Source: Paenilisteria portnoyi (lineage in GTDB: Bacteria > Bacillota > Bacilli > Lactobacillales > Listeriaceae). From it: DNA of 64,000 bases. The notes under the pieces are model-generated. The model was not told where the DNA came from, made no database searches, and was given only the letters and a program-made list of their open reading frames with translations. Below, in pieces: positions 55,241 through 63,652 of the stretch (the first letter of the stretch is position 1; each line of letters starts with the position of its first letter). The translations under genes were made by a program, and so were the position numbers. The DNA is taken from NCBI RefSeq assembly GCF_014322795.1, contig NZ_JAASTT010000012.1, positions 27,927 to 91,926 on the forward strand, given 5' to 3'.

Positions 55241-55270
55241 AGTATAGTATAGTTTACCTACTCTTGTCAA
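55241..55270 (-). promoter_or_regulatory. rpsD promoter
   Basis: On the minus strand TTGACA (55265-55270), 18 bases, TATACT (55241-55246). It touches the 3' end of ytsP. Confidence 0.7.
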
Positions 55271-55273
55271 ACA

Positions 55274-55762
55274 TTATTGTATGGAGGCTTTTAGAATAGT
55301 GACTACTTGTTCTAAGTAATGTTGGTCTGTTTCGTCAAATCGGTTTAGGGAAGGGCTGTCGACGTCTAAAACGCCAAGCAGTTTCCCGTTATGAACAATT
55401 GGGATAACAATTTCGGAATTGGATGCTGCATCACACGCGATGTGTCCAGGAAAGTCGTGGACGTTTTGAACAAGATAGGTTTTCTGTTCGGAGGCAGCTG
55501 ATCCGCATACGCCACGACCAAGTGGGATACGGATACATGCAGGCAAGCCTTGGAACGGGCCAAGGACAAGTTGATTGCTCTCTTCTTCGTATAAATAAAA
55601 GCCGACCCAATTAATGTCGGTTAGCGCTTGGTTTAACAGGGCGGAGATATTGCTGATGTTGGCTAGGAAATTAGGTTCCCCAGCGATCATTGCCTCGACT
55701 TGTTTGACGCATAGTTGATAGTTTTCTGCTTTTGTTCCAGTGAATTTTGGAATTTCGATCAT
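55274..55762 (-). CDS. ytsP: free methionine-(R)-sulfoxide reductase, GAF domain (YtsP)
   Basis: About 162 residues, one GAF domain. The fRMsr cysteines are C76 (GLPACIRIPLG), C86 (GRGVCGSAA) and C110 (GHIACDAASNSEIVIPI), all present. The enzyme reduces free L-methionine-R-sulfoxide in the cytoplasm. The ATG at 55762 follows GTGGTGAAAAAA; a GTG at 55774 would add four residues. It is transcribed ahead of rpsD on the same strand but rpsD has its own promoter. Confidence 0.9.
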   Translation of the reverse strand: MIEIPKFTGTKAENYQLCVKQVEAMIAGEPNFLANISNISALLNQALTDINWVGFYLYEEESNQLVLGPFQGLPACIRIPLGRGVCGSAASEQKTYLVQNVHDFPGHIACDAASNSEIVIPIVHNGKLLGVLDVDSPSLNRFDETDQHYLEQVVTILKASIQ

Positions 55763-55929
55763 TTTTTTCACCACTTTTTCATAATTTTTGATTTTAAATA
55801 AGGCAAATACAGCGGAATCGTGTTAGAATAGTGTATGTGTATAATGAATTAGTATAGCATGGATTTAGCATTTGTACTTAATGAAGTGATTTAAAAAATA
55901 GAGATAATGGGATATTAGGAGGAAATGAC

Positions 55930-57651
55930 ATGTTTGTTTGGTATTTAGTTGGCTTTGTGGTCATTGTAGCCGTTGTTTTTGCGGTTGGATACATAATGAA
56001 GAAAAAGCATTATCAGCGAATTAACGCGCTTGAGGAGCAGAAGATAGAATTGATGGAGCGTCCAGTGATTGATGAACTCACGAAGGTGAAGAAGTTGAGG
56101 TTGACTGGGCAGACGGAGGATTTGTTTGAATCTTGGCGTGATTCGTGGGATGATATTGCGACGAAGTTATTCCCTAACTTGGAAGAGTATATTCTTGGCG
56201 CGGAGCAACATACGGATCGTTATCAATTCCGCCAAGCAACGCAGATGGAAAACCAGGTCGAACAGGTGATTCACGAAATCGATACACAAATGAAGCAAAT
56301 TTTGCGAGGATTGAAGGAATTGCTTGCTAGTGAAGAACGCAATGCGCAAGATATTCGGTTGGCGAAGGATAAATTCACGACGTTGCGCCGTGAGGTTTTG
56401 AGTAATGGCTATAAGCTTGGTGACGCGTTACATAGCGTGGAAGGCGAGCTGGATCAGATTGCGGAGAATTTGAATCGGTTTGATATGCTGACGGATCAGG
56501 GGGATTATTTGGAGGCACGGGAAACGGTGTTGAATGTCCAACATGACCTGGAGAAATTAGGCGCGAAATTGGAAAAGGTTCCTGTTTTGTTGCGTGAGAG
56601 TGACGTTATTTTACCGGATGAAATGAGCAAATTGCAAGCGGGTTATGATGAAATGGCGCAACAAGGCTATTATTTAGAGCAATTGCAATTGGCTGCGGAA
56701 TTGGATCGTATGAGTAGCCGAGTGACGGATTTGAAAGGTAAGATTGTGGCAGGGGAACTAGAAGTCGCGGAAAGTGGTGTGGCGGAACTGCACACGGAAA
56801 TCAACCTATTTTACGATACATTGGAGCATGAGGTGGAGGCGCGCCATTTTGTGAAGGAAAATCGCATTGTGGTGGAAGCGAAACTGGAGAAGCAACTGGA
56901 CGTTTCAGATGCCCTAGCAGAGCAAATCAAAGAAGTGAAACAAACGTATCATGTGACGGAAGAGGATTTAGCGAGCTATTTGAAAATTGCAAGCCAGTTA
57001 GAGGGTCAAAAAGAACAATTAGCGACTGTTACGGAACGACTTTCTGAGGTCAAAATTGCGTACTCAGCGGCTGAGGATGCGTTGAAGGAGATCAATGCTG
57101 TTGTGTCGACGATTTCCTTAGAGCAAGATGCGTTTGCGGAAGAATTGCGTTCGCTACGAAAAGATGAGCTAGAGGCACGTGAGGATGCGGATAGAATGCG
57201 CCGGGCGATTCTGAATTTGAACCGTAGATTGGATCGTGAGCGTCTGCCTGGTAAGCCAGAGGACTATTTGGCACTATGTGAGCACATGGAGGCGTCGATT
57301 TCCAAGCTAGAGCAGAAATTGGAAGAGAAACCGCTGAATATGAAATCGGTGAACCACGAGTGGCAAGTAGCGCAAGAGGATTTAGAGCATCTGACTGAAA
57401 AAGCGGATGAAATGATTGAGAATGCGCATTTAGTGGAGCACGTGATTCAATATGCGAACCGTTATCGTTTGCAGACGCCGGATTTGGCAATCGCTTTGCG
57501 CCAGGCAGAAGACCATTTTTATGATGATTATCAATACAAGAAAGCGCTGGAACTTGCGGTAACGGCTTTAGAAAAAGTGGAGCCGAGCGCGTTTAAAAAG
57601 ATTGAGAAAGCGTATGAAATGAAGATAAATGTGGATGAAGTAGAGGAATAA
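55930..57651 (+). CDS. ezrA: septation ring formation regulator EzrA
   Basis: 573 residues. One N-terminal TM helix (WYLVGFVVIVAVVFAVGYIM) is followed by a cytoplasmic all-helical spectrin-like coiled-coil array over the rest of the protein. It binds FtsZ and other divisome proteins, limiting Z rings to mid-cell and linking to wall synthesis. GGAGGAAATGAC precedes the ATG. The order rpsD-ytsP-ezrA-iscS-thiI is conserved. Confidence 0.95.
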   Translation: MFVWYLVGFVVIVAVVFAVGYIMKKKHYQRINALEEQKIELMERPVIDELTKVKKLRLTGQTEDLFESWRDSWDDIATKLFPNLEEYILGAEQHTDRYQFRQATQMENQVEQVIHEIDTQMKQILRGLKELLASEERNAQDIRLAKDKFTTLRREVLSNGYKLGDALHSVEGELDQIAENLNRFDMLTDQGDYLEARETVLNVQHDLEKLGAKLEKVPVLLRESDVILPDEMSKLQAGYDEMAQQGYYLEQLQLAAELDRMSSRVTDLKGKIVAGELEVAESGVAELHTEINLFYDTLEHEVEARHFVKENRIVVEAKLEKQLDVSDALAEQIKEVKQTYHVTEEDLASYLKIASQLEGQKEQLATVTERLSEVKIAYSAAEDALKEINAVVSTISLEQDAFAEELRSLRKDELEAREDADRMRRAILNLNRRLDRERLPGKPEDYLALCEHMEASISKLEQKLEEKPLNMKSVNHEWQVAQEDLEHLTEKADEMIENAHLVEHVIQYANRYRLQTPDLAIALRQAEDHFYDDYQYKKALELAVTALEKVEPSAFKKIEKAYEMKINVDEVEE

Positions 57652-57666
57652 TGAAGTGGGAAATGT

Positions 57667-57703
57667 CGTCTTATCCGAGTAAGTAGGATGGGGCGGTTTT
57701 TCT
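57667..57703 (+). terminator. ezrA terminator
   Basis: Stem CGTCTTATCC / GGATGGGGCG with three G-T pairs, then GTTTTTC. Confidence 0.65.
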
Positions 57704-57798
57704 TTGTTCACGGCTGGATTTTTTTCGAAAGGGGCGCGCGCATTTGGCGATTCTGTGATAGAATAATGAATGAGAATTAATTCATGGGGGCTTTTTGG

Positions 57799-58935
57799 AT
57801 GATTTATTTTGATAATAGTGCGACGACAAAGCCGCTGGATGCTTGTGTAGAGACATATGCAAAAGTAGCGACGAACTATTTTGCGAATCCGTCTTCGCTT
57901 CATGGCTACGGTGCGAAAGTTAGTGAATTGCACGAACAGGCTCGGCTTCTTGTTGCTGGAATGCTTGGAACGTTACCTGAGGAAATTATTTTTACTTCTG
58001 GTGGGACGGAAAGTAATAATATGGCGATTAAGGGCGTGGCGGGGTTTTATCGTAATCGCGGACAGCATGTGATTACAACGGCCATCGAACATCCCTCGGT
58101 GCAAAATACAATGCATAGCTTAGAGGCACAAGGGTTTGAAATTACACGGTTGCCGGTCGATGCAGCGGGTGTTGTTTCTGTGGAGGATTTGAAAAGTGCG
58201 CTGCGTGAAGATACAATTTTAGTGTCGGTGATGCACGTGAATAATGAAGTTGGCTCTGTGCAACCGATTCAGGCGATTGCGGATGTGTTGAAGGCGCGAC
58301 CGCAGACGTTTTTTCATGTGGATTATGTGCAAGGATTGACGAAGGTAACACTGGATGTTGCGGGCGTTGACTTGGTGAGTATTTCAGGGCATAAGATACA
58401 TGGCTTGAATGGGACTGGTGTTTTAATAAAGAAGAAACACGTTTCGTTGATGCCGCTTTTGGACGGTGGTGGCCAGGAATTTGGTCTGCGAAACGGAACG
58501 GAGAATACGGCTGGTGTGGTGGCTTTTGCGAAGGCTTTGCGGATTGGGTTGGAAGAACAGAAAGCGCATGTTGCTAATTTAGAAGCGATTCGTGACTACT
58601 TGCTGGACGCGCTCGGGAATATTCCAGAGGTTTCGATTCATACGGATAAAAACCAGGCGGCACCGCATATTTGTTGTTTTTCAGTCGTTGGACATCGTGG
58701 GGAAATTTTGGTGCATGCTTTGGAGAAATATGAGATTTATGTTTCGACGACGAGTGCGTGTTCTTCGCGTGCCAAGCTTGCTAGCAGTACATTGAAGGCG
58801 ATGCGGGTGACGGATGAAGAGGCTGTGGGCGCGATTCGCGTGAGCTTGTCTTACCAGAATACGATGGCTGAGGCAGAACGTTTTATGGAAGCGATACAAG
58901 AGATTATCAAAAATTTGAATGAAGTGGTGAAATGA
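57799..58935 (+). CDS. iscS: cysteine desulfurase paired with ThiI (NifZ/IscS type)
   Basis: 378 residues. PLP lysine in SGHKIHGLNG; the catalytic cysteine loop is STTSACSSRAKLAS. YFDNSATTKP begins the fold, and the ATG at 57799 follows TGGGGGC. It overlaps thiI by four bases. In B. subtilis the enzyme in this position (NifZ) gives sulfur to ThiI for s4U8 in tRNA. A role in bulk Fe-S assembly is less likely. Confidence 0.92.
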   Translation: MIYFDNSATTKPLDACVETYAKVATNYFANPSSLHGYGAKVSELHEQARLLVAGMLGTLPEEIIFTSGGTESNNMAIKGVAGFYRNRGQHVITTAIEHPSVQNTMHSLEAQGFEITRLPVDAAGVVSVEDLKSALREDTILVSVMHVNNEVGSVQPIQAIADVLKARPQTFFHVDYVQGLTKVTLDVAGVDLVSISGHKIHGLNGTGVLIKKKHVSLMPLLDGGGQEFGLRNGTENTAGVVAFAKALRIGLEEQKAHVANLEAIRDYLLDALGNIPEVSIHTDKNQAAPHICCFSVVGHRGEILVHALEKYEIYVSTTSACSSRAKLASSTLKAMRVTDEEAVGAIRVSLSYQNTMAEAERFMEAIQEIIKNLNEVVK

Positions 58936-60146
58936 TGAAATATGATCGTATAGTCGTTCGGTACGGCGAATTATCAACAAAAGGTCGGAACCGGAAACAG
59001 TTTATTAAAAAGTTAGCGCATAATGTGAAGCGTGCAATTGCGGATTTTCCAGAGGTGAAAGTGTTTGGAGAGCGTGATCGGATGTATTTGCTATTGAATG
59101 GGGCAGATGATCAAGTTATTTTAGAGCGTTTGCGTCCGATTTTCGGGATTCAGTCGTTTAGTCCGGCGGTTCGAGTGCCTCAGGATTTGGAGGAGATGAA
59201 GCAAGCTGGATTGTCGCTTGTTCGCGCGATGCATCAAGCGGGCGGGAGTTTTAAAGTGAATGCGCGTCGTGCGGATCGTTCGTTTGAGCTGGATACGAAT
59301 GGGATTAACCACGAGCTTGGCGGGTTTATTTTGCAGAATATCGATGACTTGCATGTCGATGTGAAAAATCCGGATGTGAAGCTACTTGTGGATGTTCGCA
59401 GCGAAGGCATTTTCCTGTCGTGTCAGACGATTCAAGGCGCGGGGGGGTTGCCGGTGAGTTCTTCTGGTCGCGCGATGCTGATGCTTTCTGGCGGGATTGA
59501 TAGTCCTGTGGCGGGGTATTTGGCGATGAAGCGTGGTGTGGAGATTGAGGCGGTGCATTTCCATAGTCCGCCGTATACGAGTGAGCGCGCGAAGCAGAAA
59601 GCTGTTGATTTAGCTGGGAAATTAGCGCAGTATAGTGGACAGGTGCAGATGCATGTCGTGCCGTTTACCGCGATTCAAGAAATGATTAAAAAGCAGATTC
59701 CAGAAGGCTTCACGATGACGGTAACGCGTAGGATGATGTTGCGGATTACGGATGAGCTGCGCAGGCGCCGGGAAGGTTTGGCGATTGTGAATGGTGAGAG
59801 TTTAGGCCAAGTGGCGAGTCAGACATTGGAGAGTATGCTTGCAATTAATGCCGTGACGACAACACCGATTATTCGTCCTGTTGTATCGATGGATAAAAAT
59901 GAGATTATCGAGATTGCCCAGGCGATTGATACGTATGATATTTCGGTGCAACCGTTCGAGGATTGTTGCACGATTTTCACGCCGCCATCTCCGAAAACGC
60001 GTCCTAAATTAGATAAAGTGGAGCGTTACGAGAGTTTTATTGATTTTGAGGCGATGGTGCAAGAAGCGGTGAATGCGACGGAGATCTTTTCGGTGGAAGT
60101 CGCCGATGGGAATAAAGTGCAGGATGAATTTTCAGACCTGTTTTAA
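58932..60146 (+). CDS. thiI: tRNA 4-thiouridine synthase ThiI
   Basis: 404 residues. NFLD/THUMP domains occupy about 1-165 and the PP-loop ATPase domain follows with LMLSGGIDSPVAGYLAMKRG. There is no C-terminal rhodanese domain, as in other Bacillales, so sulfur is expected directly from the neighbouring desulfurase. Adjacent ATGs at 58932 and 58935 are both possible starts. Confidence 0.95.
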   Translation: MMKYDRIVVRYGELSTKGRNRKQFIKKLAHNVKRAIADFPEVKVFGERDRMYLLLNGADDQVILERLRPIFGIQSFSPAVRVPQDLEEMKQAGLSLVRAMHQAGGSFKVNARRADRSFELDTNGINHELGGFILQNIDDLHVDVKNPDVKLLVDVRSEGIFLSCQTIQGAGGLPVSSSGRAMLMLSGGIDSPVAGYLAMKRGVEIEAVHFHSPPYTSERAKQKAVDLAGKLAQYSGQVQMHVVPFTAIQEMIKKQIPEGFTMTVTRRMMLRITDELRRRREGLAIVNGESLGQVASQTLESMLAINAVTTTPIIRPVVSMDKNEIIEIAQAIDTYDISVQPFEDCCTIFTPPSPKTRPKLDKVERYESFIDFEAMVQEAVNATEIFSVEVADGNKVQDEFSDLF

Positions 60147-60154
60147 ATGGAGAG

Positions 60155-60186
60155 ACGATGCCCGATTTTGAGGTGTCGTTTTTTTG
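60155..60186 (+). terminator. thiI terminator
   Basis: Stem ACGATGCC / GGTGTCGT with eight T residues. Confidence 0.75.
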
Positions 60187-60201
60187 TAATATTTCAGACA
60201 T

Positions 60202-60226
60202 GTTTTCTCTATTGCTGGCAGGGTAA
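60202..60226 (+). promoter_or_regulatory. sigma-B-type promoter of the csbD-like gene
   Basis: GTTTTC (60202-60207), 13-base spacer, GGGTAA (60221-60226). CsbD family genes are classic sigma-B targets. Confidence 0.65.
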
Positions 60227-60296
60227 AAATAAATATAGCCAAGTCAGCGCTTGTGAACATGATCGTTGGCTTGAAATTGAAGGAGGAATGAATATT

Positions 60297-60500
60297 ATGG
60301 TAGACGATAAAGGTAAGAAGGATCAATTAAAAGGTGATGTTAAAGAAAAGACAGGGAAATTGACAGGCGATAAAGAGAAGCAGACAGAGGGCTTTGCGGA
60401 GAAAACGAAGGGCAAAGTGAAGGAAGCCGCGTCGGATGCAAAGGACGCGACTGAAGGCTTGAAAAAAGGTATGAAAAAGGAATCGGATAAAGAGAAATAA
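60297..60500 (+). CDS. csbD: CsbD-family general stress protein
   Basis: 67 residues, highly charged and Lys/Glu/Asp-rich. The CsbD pattern KDQLKGDVKEKTGKLTGDKEKQTEGFAEKTKGKVKEA is clear. I take the ATG at 60297 (ten bases from AGGAGG) rather than the one at 60288 that almost touches it. The function of CsbD proteins is unknown, but they are strongly stress-induced. A sigma-B-type promoter lies 70 bases upstream. Confidence 0.88.
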   Translation: MVDDKGKKDQLKGDVKEKTGKLTGDKEKQTEGFAEKTKGKVKEAASDAKDATEGLKKGMKKESDKEK

Positions 60501-60515
60501 CGGATATTAATATGG

Positions 60516-60545
60516 AAAAGTCGTTCTTATGAGCGGCTTTTTTTG
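60516..60545 (+). terminator. csbD terminator
   Basis: Stem AAAAGTCGTTC / GAGCGGCTTTT with a short loop and T run. Confidence 0.75.
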
Positions 60546-60593
60546 ATGACAACTAACGCATAATAATTTCAGTCTGCGAGAAGGGAGGCTCTT

Positions 60594-60677
60594 ATGGATA
60601 TGATGAACTTAGGAATATTTAAAGTACTGATTGGCAGTTTTTTTGATGTCATAGGCTATCTTCGTATCTTGGTGTAG
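60594..60677 (+). CDS. 27-residue hydrophobic peptide ORF
   Basis: A short frame with a good ribosome binding site (AAGGGAGG, about seven bases upstream). The product reads MDMMNLGIFKVLIGSFFDVI and then GYLRILV. It is amphipathic and hydrophobic, of the size of type I toxins or PSM-like peptides, but may equally be the N-terminal fragment of a lost gene. It lies at the border between the conserved backbone and AT-rich accessory DNA. Confidence 0.35.
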   Translation: MDMMNLGIFKVLIGSFFDVIGYLRILV

Positions 60678-61245
60678 CGCTGAGTAAGATTGAATTTGAT
60701 TTTTTTAAGCTAGTATGAGTGTGTAAAAAAATGCCGTGAGTAATTTAGACACTATTTCTCCATTATTTATAAAAAAATTCATTAATTATACACATAAAGA
60801 AGAAGTTTTCGTAGTATAATTAAAAATGTAGTAATAATTCAAAAAAATTATACAGTGGATTGATTTCCAAGCTGATTTTTAGGAGATTGAACATTTCTAT
60901 ACATAATAAGATTTCAAAAGTTCTAATCTATATTGATGATACCCATGGTGGGGTATGAGGAAATTTTGTTAGATATAGACTTAAGCAGGACGGGTTGGTA
61001 GGTGTAGCAATATGGGATTAGAGTGGATGGAATGGCTAGCAGTCCCGGGTACATAAGATAGAGAGCCTACTTAATTGTTCTATGAGAGGAATCCGTAGTA
61101 GGGTTGTAACATAGATTCTCCTACTGAGTAGAGTGAATGAAGCTACTTTCTTCGGATTTCGCCTTATTTTAATTTATTGAAGATTCTCAATTTTTTTTTG
61201 CGTATTAAGTATTATTATGATGCACTACCTATTCGTGAATATAGA
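60678..61245 (+). other. AT-rich non-coding stretch, decayed or structured
   Basis: About 570 bases without an intact gene. Short frames such as DTHGGV, EEILLDIDLSRTGW and RRLNISIHNKISKVLIYIDD suggest eroded coding sequence broken by stops at about 60957 and later. Complementary blocks (AGTAGG/CCTACT, GAGGAATC/GATTCTC) at 61085-61130 could also form an RNA structure. I see no known riboswitch motif. Confidence 0.4.
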
Positions 61246-61266
61246 AGGGAGTGAGTGAAATGATAA

Positions 61267-61425
61267 ATGATAAATGAAAAAGATATGGAGCTAGAAACTC
61301 TATTAGCAGAAGCCAACTTGGAGATTATTGATTTAGATCAAACAACGGAATTACCATGAACGGCTGCATCAAGCGGTAGTGGTAACACTTGCTCAACATG
61401 TGGCCCATCATCATCATGTATTTAG
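61267..61425 (+). pseudogene. thiazolyl-peptide-like RiPP precursor with in-frame TGA between leader and core
   Basis: Frame 0 from 61267 gives an acidic 30-residue leader (MINEKDMELETLLAEANLEI then IDLDQTTELP). A TGA follows at 61357-61359, then without a frame change TAASSGSGNTCSTCGPSSSC plus Ile and TAG at 61423. The acidic leader with LEIIDLD, the LP-x-TAASSGS junction and a Cys/Ser/Thr/Gly-only tail resemble thiazolylpeptide (thiopeptide) or FxLD-type precursors. AAGGGAGTGAG lies about ten bases upstream. A single G to T change (GGA to TGA) would explain the stop. An ABC transporter follows 71 bases later. No dehydratase, cyclodehydratase (YcaO) or lanthionine synthetase is visible. The class is inferred. 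Confidence 0.55.
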
Positions 61426-61496
61426 TTTGGTGTTAGGTAAAAAGGTCAGATGATATATTTCTAACTTTTGCACCTAAGTTTATTAGGAGGAATAGA

Positions 61497-62135
61497 ATGA
61501 TTAAATTATCAGATGTATCAAAAAAATTCGGTAAAAAAGAGGTAATCAATCATCTTAGTGTTGAGATTAATGATGGAGAAAAAATTTTTATTACTGGGAA
61601 AAATGGTTCTGGCAAAACTACTTTACTTAACTTGATTTTGGGATTTGAAAAGAGCAGTCAAGGAGAAATTTTGCTAGATTATTTACCTCAAGATGTTCAA
61701 ATTATTTTTCAAAATCAGCAAAGAGATCAATATTTTTCAATAAAAGAAGATTTATATTTAGAAACAATTTTGCATGGAACAAATGATTTTCAGGTATTTA
61801 TGCCATTTTTAAACGTAGATGATATGTCTAAACGATTAATGAAGCTTTCTGGAGGAGAATGGCAAAAACTGCAGGTAATCAAAGCAATTTCTTCTCAGCC
61901 TAAGTTATTGATTACAGATGAAATTACAACAGGATTGGATTATGAATCGCGGAATTTGGTCTATGAGTTACTTCAAGAATATTTTTCTGAAAATGAAGTT
62001 ACATATATTTCAGTAAGTCACTATATTGAAGAAATTAATAAATTCGCAGATAAAGTTCTTTATTTAAAAGATGGTAAATCAATTCTCTATGATAATACGA
62101 ACAGAGACTTTACATATGAGGAGGAAATACAATGA
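61497..62135 (+). CDS. ABC transporter ATP-binding protein
   Basis: 212 residues. Walker A GKNGSGKTT near 34-42, Q-loop IIFQNQQRDQ, signature LSGGEWQ, Walker B LLITDEITTGLD and H-loop SVSHY are all present. TAGGAGG precedes the ATG. It overlaps the permease gene by four bases. The pair probably exports, or gives immunity against, the peptide encoded just upstream. Base composition is much more AT-rich than the backbone genes. Confidence 0.88.
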   Translation: MIKLSDVSKKFGKKEVINHLSVEINDGEKIFITGKNGSGKTTLLNLILGFEKSSQGEILLDYLPQDVQIIFQNQQRDQYFSIKEDLYLETILHGTNDFQVFMPFLNVDDMSKRLMKLSGGEWQKLQVIKAISSQPKLLITDEITTGLDYESRNLVYELLQEYFSENEVTYISVSHYIEEINKFADKVLYLKDGKSILYDNTNRDFTYEEEIQ

Positions 62136-62878
62136 TTACTAATATTTGGGGTTTTTGTTTACTTTATGCACGTAGGACAATAAAAATACCTATGATTCCC
62201 ATTTTTTTATTCATTTTTCCGATAGTTATTTTAGTAGCAATCTTGCTAAAACAGCAAGGGACTCTAGATACTCATACGTATGAAGCTGTGGCACATCAAT
62301 TAATTGGAGGATTATCCATTGTTTGCATCCTAGTGGTGACGATTGTAAATGTTCCAATTGTTATAGTAAATGCTAAGATGACAAGCCTATTCAAACGGTT
62401 GAAATTTTCGAAAGTTACTCAAAAAGAATATTTTTTAGCACTGTATATATCAAATTTACTGTTTGCTCTAGTTGCAGAAATATTTTTATTAGTAGAAAGT
62501 ATTTTTATATTTGATGTATCTTTTTCAGCTAACCAGCTAATAGGAATTATCTTACCATTTTTATTGGTGTATACTTTCTATTTTATATTCGGAGTAGCTA
62601 TTGCTGGATTTTGTAATAACTTAGAACAAAATCAAGTAGTCATTTTGCCAATTTATTTTGGATTACTACTTCTATCAGGTTCATTCATACCATTTGATTC
62701 ACTACCTAGTAATATTGCTAATTATTTAGTGGATTTCAACCCGTTTTATCTCTTTACTCAAGTATTAAATAGTGCACATGCAAAAATGAATTATTTTACA
62801 GATATCAGAACGTATATAATTATTGTCATCGCCTTTGTGTGTATTTTACTAATTAGACGGCAATATCGGAGAGGGTAG
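62132..62878 (+). CDS. ABC-2-type permease
   Basis: 248 residues with six TM helices. The C-terminal half has the ABC-2 pattern (FYFIFGVAIAGFCNN ... LLLLSGSFIPFDSLPSNI ... FNPFYLFTQVL). It forms the membrane part of the exporter encoded with the preceding ATPase (ATGA overlap). Bacteriocin immunity and export systems often use this type. The substrate is inferred from the neighbouring precursor. Confidence 0.85.
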   Translation: MITNIWGFCLLYARRTIKIPMIPIFLFIFPIVILVAILLKQQGTLDTHTYEAVAHQLIGGLSIVCILVVTIVNVPIVIVNAKMTSLFKRLKFSKVTQKEYFLALYISNLLFALVAEIFLLVESIFIFDVSFSANQLIGIILPFLLVYTFYFIFGVAIAGFCNNLEQNQVVILPIYFGLLLLSGSFIPFDSLPSNIANYLVDFNPFYLFTQVLNSAHAKMNYFTDIRTYIIIVIAFVCILLIRRQYRRG

Positions 62879-62881
62879 AGG

Positions 62882-63057
62882 ATGAATATTTTTATTTACT
62901 CGGGAAACCCCAGAAACGAAGAAGCATTAACACATTCGTATATCCAAGAGCTTATAAGACAAATTAAATCTAAGGCGGATTTAATTATATTAGCTTCTCC
63001 AGTTTTTGCACAAGCTGTTTCTACGGATATGAAAATTTTTGTTGAACGTATTAGTCA
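62882..63057 (+). pseudogene. flavodoxin-like NAD(P)H:FMN oxidoreductase, 5' part, cut by IS
   Basis: About 58 residues remain: MNIFIYSGNPRNEEALTHSY, then an ADLIILASPVFAQAVSTDMK segment and FVERISH. This is the flavin-binding start of the NADPH-dependent FMN reductase family (SPV...S--MK-F--R). The frame continues into IS sequence and stops at 63115 with non-native residues. It begins three bases after the permease stop and was probably part of the same operon. Flavoproteins of this type sometimes act in peptide modification; that link is speculative. Confidence 0.7.
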
Positions 63058-63652
63058 TTTTGCGCATGATAATGGCAAGTTTACGTTTGAAAACAGTAAA
63101 GCCCAGAAGGGCTAACGCCACTTTTAATTTTCGTGTCCTATAGTTTTTACGGCTTTTATCAAATTATTCGACAACTGCTTTTTCTAACGCTACCTCTGAT
63201 TTTTTCGGTCTTGCTTGATAATAATAGCTGCTCCTCGAGACACCTAAAATACGGCACATCGCTGCTATTGGATATTTGTGTTTATTTTGTTGGATTACTT
63301 GAATTTTCGTCCGAATATCAGCGCCGCTTGCTTTAAAATATCATTTTCCATCTCTAATTGTGTATTTCGTTTGCGCAGTTCTTTTTGTTCGGATGTCAGA
63401 TTATCTTTTGCCTTAAAAGAACCAGTTGCTCGACTTTGACGTATCCAATTATCAAGTACCGAAGGCGTTAAATCATATTCCTCAATAATGACTTTACGAG
63501 GCTTTCCTGACTCATATAATGCCACCATTTGTTTCTTGAATTCGGGTGTGAACGTTCGTTTTACTCTTTTTGTCATTCCCTATTCCTCCAGTGTGCTTTT
63601 CTTTTATTGTACACACCTTATTTTTTCTGTCCAGTTTAGTATAACCTATCCA
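63058..63652 (-). mobile_element. IS3-family element, 3'-truncated
   Basis: The outer end CCTATCCA (63645-63652, complement TGGATAGG) and the following GTTATACT match the left end of the remnant at 28531. orfA is intact. orfB (HKYPIAAMCRILGVSRSSYYYQ) follows on the minus strand but has a TAA after AVVE and a frame change, and ends near 63058 within KVALALLGFTVFKRKLAIIMRK, so most of the DDE domain is missing. No right end is present. Not autonomous. Confidence 0.85.
63295..63576 (-). CDS. IS3-family transposase OrfA
   Basis: 93 residues, apparently intact. The helix-turn-helix region RTFTPEFKKQMVALYESGKPRKVIIEEYDLTPSVLDNWIRQ is followed by a leucine-zipper-like LRKRNTQLEMENDILKQAAL. OrfA binds IS ends and normally regulates or, by frameshifting, joins OrfB. 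With orfB broken it cannot transpose this copy, but could inhibit relatives. CTGGAGGAATAGGG precedes the ATG. Confidence 0.85.
   Translation of the reverse strand: MTKRVKRTFTPEFKKQMVALYESGKPRKVIIEEYDLTPSVLDNWIRQSRATGSFKAKDNLTSEQKELRKRNTQLEMENDILKQAALIFGRKFK

Noticed and set aside
61085..61130. Riboswitch or group II intron domain in the region before the RiPP-like gene
   Set aside because: No known motif (no T-box, SAM, lysine or domain V consensus) could be matched; only short complementary blocks are seen.
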